A DNA stretch of 64,000 nucleotides from Candidatus Methylobacter oryzae (GTDB taxonomy: Bacteria > Pseudomonadota > Gammaproteobacteria > Methylococcales > Methylomonadaceae). The notes beneath the pieces were generated by a model. It ran no database searches, had not been told where the DNA came from, and saw only the letters and a list, made by a program, of their open reading frames with translations. Location of the stretch: NCBI RefSeq assembly GCF_003994235.2, contig NZ_RYFG02000110.1, positions 1 to 64,000 of the forward strand. Direction: 5' to 3'. Made by a program: the position numbers and the translations under genes. Positions 8,433 to 16,672 of this stretch are shown piece by piece. Numbering within the stretch: position 1 is the stretch's first letter; each line of letters starts with the position of its first letter.

Positions 8433-8975
8433 GTGTCAGATTATTTTTTAGGCGAAATTCGCATGTTTAGCTTTGCTTGGGCGCCGCAACACTGGGCGCT
8501 ATGTCAAGGCCAATTGATGACGATCCAACAGAACAATGCCCTGTATGCCCTGTTAGGCACTACTTTCGGCGGTAACGCTACCACCAACTTCAATCTACCC
8601 GACCTGCGCGGCCGGGTACCGCTCTGCCAAGGCCAGTCGCCTATCAGCGGCACTATCTACCAACAAGGGAGCACCTATGCCGGCGGCGCCGAAACCGTAA
8701 CACTCAACGCCACTCAAGTGCCGGCCCATACCCATACGGTCAAAGCCATGTCCGCGCAAGGCACGGCAGGACCAAACGACGGCATTATTTCCAGCCTTAA
8801 AACCACCGTAAATCCGACCGTTTACAGTACCGTCCCAGCCAGCGGAGCGACCTTTCAGCCGCTCAATGCCGGCACCGTTTCCTCAGTAGGCGGCGCGCCC
8901 CATAACAATATGCAGCCGTTCACGGTAGCCAATTTTTGCATCGCCACGTCGGGTATTTTCCCAGCGCGTAACTGA
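8433..8975 (+). CDS. Phage tail-collar domain protein (MdpB-like) 1
   Basis: A 180-residue tail-collar protein of the microcystin-dependent/MdpB type. It shows the family's GEIRMFSFAWAP start, WALCQGQLMTIQQNNALYAL, LLGTTFGGNATTNFNLPDLR, a central VPAHTHTV metal/His segment and the C-terminal PHNNMQPFTVANFCIA. It starts at GTG with an excellent AAGGAG 7 bases upstream. It is the first of three paralogues (about 180-190 residues each). No other phage structural gene, terminase or lysin is near, so this is a chromosomal family rather than a prophage. The biological role of these proteins is unknown. Confidence 0.88.
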   Translation: MSDYFLGEIRMFSFAWAPQHWALCQGQLMTIQQNNALYALLGTTFGGNATTNFNLPDLRGRVPLCQGQSPISGTIYQQGSTYAGGAETVTLNATQVPAHTHTVKAMSAQGTAGPNDGIISSLKTTVNPTVYSTVPASGATFQPLNAGTVSSVGGAPHNNMQPFTVANFCIATSGIFPARN

Positions 8976-9021
8976 GCCGGCACCATCACCCGTTTTCAAT
9001 ATTTAATAAAGGAAATCAATC

Positions 9022-9570
9022 ATGTCGCAATACTATGTCGGCGAAATTCGCTTATTCGCGGGAAATTACGCCCCGGAGGGGGACTGGATGAAATGCGAGG
9101 GCCAGTTACTGAACGTCAGCCAGTACCCCGCCCTGTTTTCCCTGATCGGCGTCACCTACGGAGGCAACGGCAGCACTACCTTCGCGCTGCCTGATTATCG
9201 CGGCCGTATCCCAGTCGGCCAGGGCACAGGCACCGGCCTCACCCCCCACACCCTGGGCCAGACCGGAGGCAGCGAAACCGTTACCCTGGACGCATCGCAA
9301 TGGGCGGCCCACAACCACAGCTTCAATACCCTGAATGCCGACGCCACAGCCAGCGCTTTGCCGGCGGGCAGCAACAATATGGCTCATGCCAAAGGAATGA
9401 ATGACGTCCGTATTTACCTAAACGATTCGGCGCCGTCGCCTACCGCCGTCACGCTAGATGCCGTGAGCTACGGCTCCGCCGGCGGCGGCCAGCCCCACAA
9501 CAATATGATGCCGTCCCAGGCGATGACCTATATCATCGCCGTCAACGGCCTGTATCCGAGCCGCCCTTAA
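9022..9570 (+). CDS. Phage tail-collar domain protein (MdpB-like) 2
   Basis: A 182-residue paralogue of the preceding gene: GEIRLFAGNYAPEGDWMKCE, LIGVTYGGNGSTTFALPDYR, GRIPVGQGTGTGLTPHTLGQ, AAHNHSFNTL and PHNNMMPSQAMTYIIAVNGL. ATG start with AAAGGA upstream; 46 bp from the previous stop, so probably one transcript. The middle, between the HNHS and PHNNM elements, is the most divergent part among the three copies, as expected for a variable exposed loop. Confidence 0.88.
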   Translation: MSQYYVGEIRLFAGNYAPEGDWMKCEGQLLNVSQYPALFSLIGVTYGGNGSTTFALPDYRGRIPVGQGTGTGLTPHTLGQTGGSETVTLDASQWAAHNHSFNTLNADATASALPAGSNNMAHAKGMNDVRIYLNDSAPSPTAVTLDAVSYGSAGGGQPHNNMMPSQAMTYIIAVNGLYPSRP

Positions 9571-9596
9571 CAACCCAAACACAGAGGAGACTTACC

Positions 9597-10169
9597 GTGG
9601 ACGCATTTACCGGAGAAATCCGCATCCTTCCTTACACCTTCGCGCCCCAAGGCTGGGTAGCTTGCAACGGTCAGCAAGCAAATCTGCAGCAATACACGGC
9701 CTTATTTGCAACCATTGGCACCATCTACGGCCCTAGCGATCAAAGAACCTATTTCACTCTCCCAAACCTTCAGGGCCAAGTCCTTATGGGCACCGGCGCC
9801 GGACCGGGGCTTACCCCTCGTACTATTGGGCAAAAGGTGGGAGCCGAATCCGTAGCCCTGAATATCAATCAAATGGCTGCCCATACCCATACGGTGACCG
9901 CCAAAGTATCGACCACCACACCGGCAACCACCATGAGCGCCGCGCCAACCGCCACTTCTTGGTTGTCGCGAGCCGTTCAAATCTCGGGGACGACATCCTC
10001 ACCTGTCAATGCTTATTCTCCTTCAGGAACCCCGGATGTAACCCTAGCCGGCCAAGTCTTCGGTTCGGCGGGCAACGTGACCCCGGCAGCCCACGAAAAC
10101 CGGCAGCCCTATCTGCCGATGCGCTTCTGCATCTGCACCAACGGCCTTTTCGCGGTCAATCCGGGTTAA
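9597..10169 (+). CDS. Phage tail-collar domain protein (MdpB-like) 3
   Basis: The 190-residue third paralogue: GEIRILPYTFAPQGWVACNG, TIGTIYGPSDQRTYFTLPNL, GLTPRTIGQKVGAES, MAAHTHTVTAKV and a C-terminal ENRQPYLPMRFCIC. It has a GTG start with AGAGGAGA upstream, 26 bp after copy 2. The PHNNM element is changed to AHENRQP, and the variable loop is Thr/Ser/Ala-rich. The GNAT gene follows after 3 bp, so the tail-collar and acetyltransferase genes are translationally close. Confidence 0.87.
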   Translation: MDAFTGEIRILPYTFAPQGWVACNGQQANLQQYTALFATIGTIYGPSDQRTYFTLPNLQGQVLMGTGAGPGLTPRTIGQKVGAESVALNINQMAAHTHTVTAKVSTTTPATTMSAAPTATSWLSRAVQISGTTSSPVNAYSPSGTPDVTLAGQVFGSAGNVTPAAHENRQPYLPMRFCICTNGLFAVNPG

Positions 10170-10172
10170 GGC

Positions 10173-10742
10173 ATGGGTAAGACCGATTCTACGCAACGCT
10201 TTGCCCCGCCCGACGGTTTTGCGGAGCGGGGCTATGCGCTTCGCCCCGAGCGAGAGGAAAACCGGCCGTTTCTGGAAAACCTGTATATCTCGGTGCGCTG
10301 GCCGGAATTGGAACTCACCGGCTGGACGGAGGAAGCCAAACTGGGCTTTCTCCGCCAGCAGTATTTCTGTCAGGATAAGCACTATGCGGAAGCTTACTTC
10401 GATGGCGAGTTCCTGATCCTTGAGCAGCGAGGCGAACCGGTGGGCCGACTCTACCTGCACCGCAGTCAAAGGGAAATTCGCATTGTCGATATTTCACTGA
10501 TGCCGAAAGTCCGCAATCAGGGTTTAGGTACTCTGCTGCTGCAAGGCGTGTTTGCCGAGGCCATAGGCGCGGGGCAGATCGTCAGCATTCATGTTGAGAA
10601 GTTCAACCCGGCGCAAAACCTGTACCGTAGATTGGGTTTTACGGAAGTCTCGGAAAACGGCCCTTACTGGTTAATGGAATGGACGCCGTCCGGCGTAGGC
10701 TTTGCCCGTTGCCCGGCTGAAGAACACGCGGAATCCGGATGA
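10173..10742 (+). CDS. GNAT-family N-acetyltransferase
   Basis: A 189-residue GNAT protein. Motif A is IVDISLMPKVRNQGLGTLLL with the acetyl-CoA pyrophosphate loop RNQGLG; motif B follows as IHVEKFNPAQNLYRRLGFTE. The substrate is unknown. The gene starts 3 bp after the third tail-collar gene, suggesting functional coupling such as acetylation of a partner. The N-terminus (about 25 residues before YALRPERE) is longer than the minimal domain, but the start is the only close one. Confidence 0.85.
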   Translation: MGKTDSTQRFAPPDGFAERGYALRPEREENRPFLENLYISVRWPELELTGWTEEAKLGFLRQQYFCQDKHYAEAYFDGEFLILEQRGEPVGRLYLHRSQREIRIVDISLMPKVRNQGLGTLLLQGVFAEAIGAGQIVSIHVEKFNPAQNLYRRLGFTEVSENGPYWLMEWTPSGVGFARCPAEEHAESG

Positions 10743-10865
10743 ACATAGTGAGTGGATAAGCAAAGCCTATCCACTCGCTTAATGGACATATCGAGATTTA
10801 AGGCGGCTACTGAAAAAGCCCCCTCTTCTTACTGCACGAAATAACGACTCACACCCAAAGAAAAC

Positions 10866-11162
10866 ATGAACATCCTAACACTCGATTTTTTCGCCCCTCA
10901 CGTCAATACCATCTTTACCGCCTTGCTCGACGGCGGACTGGAGTTTCCTCTGACTTTGGCGGAGGCAAACCCTTTAAAGTCATACCCTTTTCCGGGCCAG
11001 CTCCGGGAACCTTTCGACCTTCGCTTCCACGGCGAAAATTCCATCCTCCTGCACCAAATGATCCATCGCCTGCGCCATGAAGTGCTGGGCGATCTGGAGA
11101 TTTTCCTGGTACCGATAGGCGAGGAAGCAGGACACTATATTTATCAAGCGGTTTTCAATTAG
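10866..11162 (+). CDS. DUF6916-like small protein
   Basis: A 98-residue cytosolic protein (LDFFAPHVNTIFTALL... SYPFPGQLREPFDLRFHG ... GHYIYQAVFN). I recognise it as resembling the DUF6916 family, small proteins often beside tail-collar genes; this is recollection, not a search. There is no signal peptide or membrane segment, and the function is unknown. It follows the GNAT gene by 123 bp, probably in the same module. Confidence 0.6.
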   Translation: MNILTLDFFAPHVNTIFTALLDGGLEFPLTLAEANPLKSYPFPGQLREPFDLRFHGENSILLHQMIHRLRHEVLGDLEIFLVPIGEEAGHYIYQAVFN

Positions 11163-11266
11163 ATTTCCACTAACACTCAACGATACTTTTTTCAAAACGG
11201 CTCCCCTCGCTCGGCAAAAGAGAGGGAGCAACAAGCCCAAACCCGAGGTGAAAGGATATTACCTTA

Positions 11267-11809
11267 TCACTCGAATGGCGATTCGTACCTATCATCCCGA
11301 TAGTCTGCATAGAGCCCATTACGTTCGACATAATGTAAAAAGACCTGCGAACAAGCACCAAACCGGTTCTTCTCGCGCCAATGTACCAATTCCCTACCTC
11401 TAAAAATCAGCGCATCGCCAGGGCTCAGTAGGAAGCTACAAGATACTTTTTCTCTATTTTCGACCCAAATCGGCCAAATATCGTTCTCATAGCCCAAAGC
11501 TAAGGTTGCAGTTATTTCGCAAGCCTCCCTATCCCGGTGCGGCTTCAGTTCATTGCCAATGCGGTAACGGCGCGCATAGCTGTAAGTTTTATATAAAGCC
11601 AAACCGGTATATTGTTCAATTTTAGGCAAAAGATGTTCGAGCAATTTTTCAAACAAAACTTCCTTATAAAAACCGGTCGATCCCGGCACTTGTGTCTCCT
11701 CAGAGTCTCCTCGCCCTAGAGAAACTATCTTTTCGAAAAAACGATCATATTCTGATGTATTGATGAGTCCAGGCACCAATAAAAAACCATTTTGTTGAAA
11801 TTCATTCAT
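11267..11809 (-). CDS. 2-oxoglutarate/Fe(II)-dependent oxygenase-like protein
   Basis: A 180-residue small double-stranded beta-helix oxygenase. The metal triad candidates are the HRDRE element (His and Asp) in ELKPHRDREACEITATLAL, and the distal His in GRELVHWREKNRFG, followed by a C-terminal VFLHYVERNG strand. The substrate is not predictable. It faces the beta-hydroxylase gene head-to-head across about 155 AT-rich bp. A GTG at 11827 could add six residues; the ATG at 11809 is preferred. It could hydroxylate the locus product. Confidence 0.7.
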   Translation of the reverse strand: MNEFQQNGFLLVPGLINTSEYDRFFEKIVSLGRGDSEETQVPGSTGFYKEVLFEKLLEHLLPKIEQYTGLALYKTYSYARRYRIGNELKPHRDREACEITATLALGYENDIWPIWVENREKVSCSFLLSPGDALIFRGRELVHWREKNRFGACSQVFLHYVERNGLYADYRDDRYESPFE

Positions 11810-11963
11810 TATTGCTATATCCAACACATACTTTTAGATTTCTTTCTATCGCATCATAACGAAAATAAAGCAGGCTCGCGAATTTGACTTTTAACGATAT
11901 AATGATTTCGAATCATCAGTCTATAAATAGTGGAAACTCTTCTTTCTAAAAATAATTAGTCTT

Positions 11964-12680
11964 GTGCCATATAAAACCAAATACTGTCAACTCCCTTTCT
12001 CTTTCGACACCGGCCGTTTAAACAACGATCTTAAGCAAATCAGGGAAACCGACTGGCTGGATCATTTTAATGCTTCGGCCTATGACAACGTTTGGCGTTG
12101 CGTGCCTTTGCGCTCTGTGGACGGCAAACCGGACCATATTCAATCGCTATCCGATAAACACTACAAGGATACGGACATCCTCAAACGCTGCCCTTATTTT
12201 CAGGAAGTCATAGACAGTTTCGAATGCGAGAAAACGTCGGTACGCCTGATGGCCCTTGGTGCCGGCAGCCAAATTAAAATGCATACGGACAAAGGCACTT
12301 CGTTCGAGGACGGTATCGCACGGCTGCATATTCCGATTGTCACCAGGCCCGACATTTGCTTCACAATCGAAGATGAAGAGATTCATTTTTCAGCCGGCTT
12401 TACCTGGTATTTAAATGCCGGTTGTCTGCACGGCGTGCGCAATAAAAGCCTAACGCCCAGAATTCATTTAATGCTGGATTGCATTGTTAACTCTTGGCTG
12501 GAAAACGTTTTTCAGGAAGCCGGGTTTATACCAAGAGCAAAACCAAAATACGGCGATCCTTCGATTAACGATAAAAACGTAGGAACGATTATCGCGGGTT
12601 TAATCGCAATGAATAATGAGCCGGCAAAACAGATGGCTGAAAGATTGATTGCCATTCAAAAATCCGGAACAACCACATGA
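11964..12680 (+). CDS. Aspartyl/asparaginyl beta-hydroxylase-family protein
   Basis: A 238-residue protein with the AspH-type oxygenase core: SVRLMALGAGSQIKMHTDKG (proximal His-x-Asp), IARLHIPIVTRPDICFTIED, and FTWYLNAGCLHGVRNKS with the distal His. Such enzymes hydroxylate Asp/Asn side chains or related substrates. GTG start (11964) with a weak RBS; its TGA overlaps the next ATG (ATGA), so the sulfotransferase-like gene is co-translated. Beta-hydroxylases are known tailoring enzymes of some RiPPs; the target here is unknown. Confidence 0.8.
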   Translation: MPYKTKYCQLPFSFDTGRLNNDLKQIRETDWLDHFNASAYDNVWRCVPLRSVDGKPDHIQSLSDKHYKDTDILKRCPYFQEVIDSFECEKTSVRLMALGAGSQIKMHTDKGTSFEDGIARLHIPIVTRPDICFTIEDEEIHFSAGFTWYLNAGCLHGVRNKSLTPRIHLMLDCIVNSWLENVFQEAGFIPRAKPKYGDPSINDKNVGTIIAGLIAMNNEPAKQMAERLIAIQKSGTTT

Positions 12681-13777
12681 ATGAAGATTTTTCCGCGAAT
12701 GAACGCGCACTGCTCTGCAATCAGGATGTGCCGTTTGAACAGCTGGAATCTTTGTCAGGGTGGTATCCGGTTGTAGCCAGGAACGATCAACTGTGGTGGC
12801 GGTTCGTTGGTGAAAGACGTTTTACCGAGCCTTTTTTTTATGACAGCATTACCGGCATCGATCATGCCCAAAAGCGATGCCTACACACTTCTTTTCAAGC
12901 ATTAGACGGATTTGAAGACACGCTTGCGCCAACGGCTTTCATTTTCCATACCTCGCGTTGCGGCTCGACGCTGCTGTCGCAATTATTAACCTTCCTGTCC
13001 AGCTGCGTCGTAATGTCGGAACCTACTATCATCGATTCCTATCTAAGCCTTTACCATGCCCAACCTGAACAAAGCGGCGCGGAAAAAGCATTGCGGCAGT
13101 TGATTGGGGCATTAGGACAAAGACGTTTTACCGAAGAACGCCATTTTTTCATCAAACTCGATAGCTGGCATATAAAAAGCCTTCCGCTGTTTCGTAAAGC
13201 TTTTCCCGATACGCCTTTTATTTTTATGTATCGAAAGCCGGAAGAGGTATTGGCGTCCCATCAACGGCAAAGAGGGCCGCAAATGGTGCCTGGCTTGGTG
13301 GACTCCGCCTTGATGGAACTGGATTCCGAACCGCTGGAGCCGGGCGAGTTGGACAAATATTCCGTGAAAGTACTGAGGCATTTTTTCAAGGCGGCCTGCG
13401 ATCAGGCGGAAGAGTTGATCTTGCTAAACTATAACCAGTTGCCGCAAATCATCTGGACCGATCTGCTGGATTTATTTTCAATAGCGCTCTCTCCGGCAGA
13501 ATTAGAGGCCATGAAGAACCGCTCCGGCTTGCATTCGAAAAATACGGCAAAATTCACCGGCGATCCGGAGCCGGCGGCATATGACGCAAACGTTGAATTA
13601 TGCGCAACGGTCTATCCTTATTACGAGAAGCTGGAACGCTTGCGCTTGGATCACCTCTACAACCAAGCTTGTAAATCGGCAAACGCGGTGAAGTCGATTA
13701 ACGCATCGGCCAAATCTTCCAATCGCACCGACGGCAATTCGGGCAATTGCTGTAAGAGGGGTTCAAGTTCGGGTTGA
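12677..13777 (+). CDS. Sulfotransferase-like protein with disturbed C-terminus
   Basis: A 366-residue protein with a P-loop-like phosphosulfate site FIFHTSRCGSTLLSQLL at about residues 92-108 and a 3'-phosphate-type segment TPFIFMYRKPEEVLASH. It is therefore a sulfotransferase-family enzyme, of a group often adjacent to AspH-type hydroxylases. Its start overlaps the hydroxylase stop. The last ~40 codons (from about 13657) are read antisense to a DUF4351 remnant and end in a Ser/Asn/Gly-rich low-complexity tail (SSNRTDGNSGNCCKRGSSSG). The native end was therefore probably replaced by an insertion. The catalytic part looks complete. Confidence 0.75.
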   Translation: MNEDFSANERALLCNQDVPFEQLESLSGWYPVVARNDQLWWRFVGERRFTEPFFYDSITGIDHAQKRCLHTSFQALDGFEDTLAPTAFIFHTSRCGSTLLSQLLTFLSSCVVMSEPTIIDSYLSLYHAQPEQSGAEKALRQLIGALGQRRFTEERHFFIKLDSWHIKSLPLFRKAFPDTPFIFMYRKPEEVLASHQRQRGPQMVPGLVDSALMELDSEPLEPGELDKYSVKVLRHFFKAACDQAEELILLNYNQLPQIIWTDLLDLFSIALSPAELEAMKNRSGLHSKNTAKFTGDPEPAAYDANVELCATVYPYYEKLERLRLDHLYNQACKSANAVKSINASAKSSNRTDGNSGNCCKRGSSSG

Positions 13778-13845
13778 GCGGAGAACTTGCGCCGCAACTG
13801 GCGCGCCAATAAGACTAAAACTTCTAGCGTAATGGTAAAATTTAA
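13657..13845 (-). pseudogene. DUF4351 C-terminal remnant
   Basis: The minus strand encodes only the end of a DUF4351/Rpn-type protein: LVLLARQLRRKFSAQPELEP, then LADALIDFTAFADLQAWL and a TAG at 13659-13657. The DLxAWL ending is typical of the family (PD-(D/E)XK transposase/nuclease-like proteins). An in-frame TAG a short way upstream shows the rest is gone. It overlaps the sulfotransferase tail antisense. A more decayed copy lies at 14847-14890. Confidence 0.65.
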
Positions 13846-13911
13846 CTATTGACCATTCACGCTCTTTTTTGTTGTAAGATGAACTTACAATCATAATTCA
13901 AGGTTAACGCC

Positions 13912-14172
13912 ATGCAGCTTACATTAGAAATTCCTGATAAATACATGCAAGGTCAAAATCAAAGCCAAACAACGCAGCAGATTAAGTTATACGCCGCCTT
14001 GCTGATGTTCCAATCCGGACAGTTGTCGCGTGGTGCCGCGTGCGAATTCGCTGGTGTCGATATTTTTGACTTTTTCTTGGCGTGTAAACAACATCGGATT
14101 AGCGCGATTAACATCTCGGCAGAATCCATCGAATCGGATGTATTGCGCTATCAGCAGAGGCACACACATTGA
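13912..14172 (+). CDS. UPF0175-family antitoxin
   Basis: An 86-residue UPF0175 protein: an N-terminal strand (MQLTLEIPDKYM), then the helix-turn-helix-like LYAALLMFQSGQLSRGAACE FAGV segment typical of the family. It is coupled to a downstream DUF3368/PIN gene by a 4-bp overlap. UPF0175 proteins act as antitoxins of such PIN toxins and usually autoregulate. An AT-rich stretch with ATTGACCATTCAC at about 13849-13861 precedes it and may carry the promoter. Confidence 0.85.
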   Translation: MQLTLEIPDKYMQGQNQSQTTQQIKLYAALLMFQSGQLSRGAACEFAGVDIFDFFLACKQHRISAINISAESIESDVLRYQQRHTH

Positions 14173-14645
14173 TTGTTATTGCGGACAGCTCCGCGCTAGT
14201 AGCTTTATCTGTATGCGATAGCCTGTCACTTTTGGATGCATTATTCGGTCAAGTTAAAGTACCGCAAGCTGTTTATGATGAGATCTGTATTGCTAACAAA
14301 GCAGAGGCTCACGCATTGCACACCTATCTCACTGAAAAAGTGTGTAATGCCTCGACAATATTTGATATTGAAAGGCCTAATGGATTGGGCAAAGGCGAAC
14401 TGGATGCGATTAATCTGTATAAACAACTCTCCGCTGATTTGTTATTGATTGATGACGCCAAGGCTAAAAAAGTGGCCTATCTTAACAACATTGAGGTTAT
14501 GGGAAGTTTGGGTGTTTTACTTCTCGCTAAAAAGAAAGGATTGATTGTTGCGATTAAACCGTCACTCTCCAAACTGCGCTGTTCTGATATTTTCATTAGC
14601 AATGATTTATTGGATCAAGTGCTGGTGGTAGCTGGTGAAGAATAG
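14169..14645 (+). CDS. DUF3368 PIN-domain toxin
   Basis: A 158-residue DUF3368 PIN-like protein. The acidic ribonuclease residues are visible in IVIADSSALVALSV (Asp near residue 5), VYDEICI, GKGELDAINL (Glu/Asp) and LLIDDAKAKKVA (Asp pair), and the C-terminal ANG-type segment VMGSLGVLLLAKKKGLI is characteristic. It probably cleaves RNA when not bound by the UPF0175 partner. It appears intact. The pair lies between two DUF4351 scraps, which marks it as mobile cargo in the locus. Confidence 0.85.
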   Translation: MIVIADSSALVALSVCDSLSLLDALFGQVKVPQAVYDEICIANKAEAHALHTYLTEKVCNASTIFDIERPNGLGKGELDAINLYKQLSADLLLIDDAKAKKVAYLNNIEVMGSLGVLLLAKKKGLIVAIKPSLSKLRCSDIFISNDLLDQVLVVAGEE

Positions 14646-14950
14646 GCCATCGGCGCCGATGAGTTCGCGCTGTTTGGCTAATTCCCGCGCTAATGGAACT
14701 GTCTGTTCATTAAAATCAGACGATTAATGGATACCTTCTACTTCAGGCTCAGACCCTTTTCTATTTTTCATACCCAACAACAATTTTCTACCCATCCTCT
14801 ATCATGCCACTCTATATCGAAAGCCGGATTACGGAACGCCGTTCTTTTGAATTACACTCCAACCAAGCTTATAAATCGGCAAATGAAATAAAATCCCGGC
14901 CAAATTTACCGGCCAGCACCAAGCTCAGGCATTGAGCTATGCACAACGGT
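14646..14950. pseudogene. Decayed fragments (DUF4351 and sulfotransferase-like scraps)
   Basis: There is no intact gene. On the minus strand 14847-14890 reads DFISFADL, a stop, then AWL, matching the end of the remnant at 13657-13845. On the plus strand about 14889-14950 is similar in nucleotide sequence to 13546-13627 inside the sulfotransferase gene (shared GCACAACGGTCTATC-like stretch). The interval is therefore a scrambled duplicate of the area left of the toxin-antitoxin pair. The rest (14646-14845) shows nothing I can name. Confidence 0.5.
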
Positions 14951-15967
14951 CTATCGCAACTTTTCATACCGTAGTTCAGGATGATTCCCAAGCTGGTAGT
15001 GAAACTGTAATTCATCTCCTTCTTCGATTTCGCCGCGAAGGCGCTTCGGCATTGTCAGGCTGCAATCGTAATCATCCAAGCAAGTTTCGCCGTAAACAGT
15101 GATTTTAGTCAAAAGATGCGGCCGGTATCGAGATTCGATGTGTGGCGGAATTTTCACTCTAGCCGCAGGAAGACGGTCGCCGTCGATTTTTTCCCAACTT
15201 ATGATACTGGCGGCATCGAGTTCGAAGATTTTCCCAAGGTCAATCCTGTCCCGTTCAGGTTCTGGGAATTCTCCGACAAAATCCGCCGGCATGAAAACGT
15301 GCTCTTTCGCACCGTTCAGCAGGCAGGCTTGCACGCTGACCTGCTGCGGCACCATTTTCGCATCAGGGGCTTGAGCAAACAGGTTTCGGGCGATTGAGAC
15401 TTGCGGCTCGTTGTGTAGGGTTACTGACATCGTCTCGCTGACGATGACGTCCGGCTTTTTATCCTCCGGGATTCGATACGTGGTGGCATCGACGCAAAAA
15501 CACTCTTCCGCATGGCCGGAAAAACCGAATGAGTCGATCAGTTTCATTGCTTCATCGAGACATTCCTGATGTATATCCAGCAATGTAAAAACGGCCTGCT
15601 CTTTTGAAAATACTGTCATCAGCGGCACGGCCAGCGTGGCATAAGGGCCGCAACCGGCATAAAGTATGCGAACCGGCCGTTCGGGATTGATCGAATCCCG
15701 AATTGCATGCCCATGCCCCCGGATAAATGCTGATGTCCTGAATAATTCCCTGATGCACATAGCCGCAGTAGTCGGCGAAATGGCAAGTCCGCTCTCCAGC
15801 CGTGTCTCTCCTGCACCGATCCCTCCTTCGGGATTGATTTGGAAATTCGTCCGCCTTTCAAATAAATCCCGAAGGGCCAGGGCCTCGGGAACTAGGTCCT
15901 TGAGTTGTTTTTTGGGATCCAAAATTGCCAGGGCAATATTTCTGAGTGTATCTAAGTCGTTATTCAT
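14951..15967 (-). CDS. Class I SAM-dependent methyltransferase-like protein
   Basis: A 338-residue protein with an N-terminal helical region, SAM motif I ILYAGCGPYATLAVPL at about 101-116, an acidic loop VFTLLDIHQE, and VIVSETMSVTLHNEPQ, resembling the PRMT-type 'double-E'-like loop. The C-terminal third is beta-rich, as in arginine methyltransferases. SAM binding is well supported; the acceptor is unknown. It lies 76 bp downstream of the B2-like gene on the same strand, so it may be a RiPP tailoring enzyme. Confidence 0.7.
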   Translation of the reverse strand: MNNDLDTLRNIALAILDPKKQLKDLVPEALALRDLFERRTNFQINPEGGIGAGETRLESGLAISPTTAAMCIRELFRTSAFIRGHGHAIRDSINPERPVRILYAGCGPYATLAVPLMTVFSKEQAVFTLLDIHQECLDEAMKLIDSFGFSGHAEECFCVDATTYRIPEDKKPDVIVSETMSVTLHNEPQVSIARNLFAQAPDAKMVPQQVSVQACLLNGAKEHVFMPADFVGEFPEPERDRIDLGKIFELDAASIISWEKIDGDRLPAARVKIPPHIESRYRPHLLTKITVYGETCLDDYDCSLTMPKRLRGEIEEGDELQFHYQLGNHPELRYEKLR

Positions 15968-16043
15968 AGGTTTTATCTTCAGTTGCGTTATTTTTGTAAT
16001 TTTTAGGCGCCGATGAAAATTACATTTTGAGCCGGTTTAGTAA

Positions 16044-16538
16044 TCAGGTATTTGCGAACAAAGCCGCCAACCGGGGTGAAGCAAAGCATCCTACCACGGT
16101 AAACTGATCGAAGCTGTTGCCGCCCACAACGCTAACCCTACCCGCCGCTACCCAAGCATGAGCCGTGATTCCCGATATCTGCTGGTCACGCGTTAAGCCG
16201 AGAAACAGAGTATAAGGCACGCCGTACAATCCCAGTAGCAGTCGAGCGACCACAGCCTGCGGGAAACAATTTGATTCCCATGGCGTATAGCGCGCCGCAA
16301 GCCGGACAACGCGGCCAATATGCAAGGCCAATGCTTCTTCCCGCCGACCCAGCACCGGTACCCAAACACAAGCCTGTATATGCGCGCCAAGCCAAGGCGC
16401 TAGCCGGCGGAACGCAAATACAATAATCGCAAAGCGGCTCAAACCCAAAAGCATCCATACGGGCAGAAACCAAAGCTGTTCAAAATACGGCAAGCGTTTA
16501 AAACTTAGCGCCTTACGTAAAAGGAAAGATAATTTCAT
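16044..16538 (-). CDS. Lasso-peptide B2-type transglutaminase-like protease
   Basis: A 164-residue transglutaminase-like protein of the lasso B2 family. The catalytic Cys is Cys91 in YTPWESNCFPQAVVARLLLG and the catalytic His is His127 in ITAHAWV. The C-terminus FTVVGCFASPRLAALF is typical, as is the hydrophobic N-terminal third (WFLPVWMLLGLSRFAIIVFA). B2 proteases remove the leader peptide while B1 binds it. It is 15 kb from the B1 and C genes, an unusual separation, with the methyltransferase downstream. This is the key sign that the whole 0.5-16.5 kb region is one RiPP locus. Confidence 0.85.
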   Translation of the reverse strand: MKLSFLLRKALSFKRLPYFEQLWFLPVWMLLGLSRFAIIVFAFRRLAPWLGAHIQACVWVPVLGRREEALALHIGRVVRLAARYTPWESNCFPQAVVARLLLGLYGVPYTLFLGLTRDQQISGITAHAWVAAGRVSVVGGNSFDQFTVVGCFASPRLAALFANT

Positions 16539-16672
16539 TCGATAAAAATCATCTTGTTTGACAGATTATTTTTCGACATTTCTGGACAATAGCTTATTTG
16601 TTACGCAGAGCCGACATTCTATGGCTATAATTTTTATGGATTTTTGGCTACACGCAGGAATAATGCGAGTAA

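Noticed and set aside
8433-10169. Prophage tail region
   Set aside because: Only tail-collar domain genes are present; there is no capsid, portal, terminase, integrase or lysin, and the MdpB type is known as a chromosomal family.
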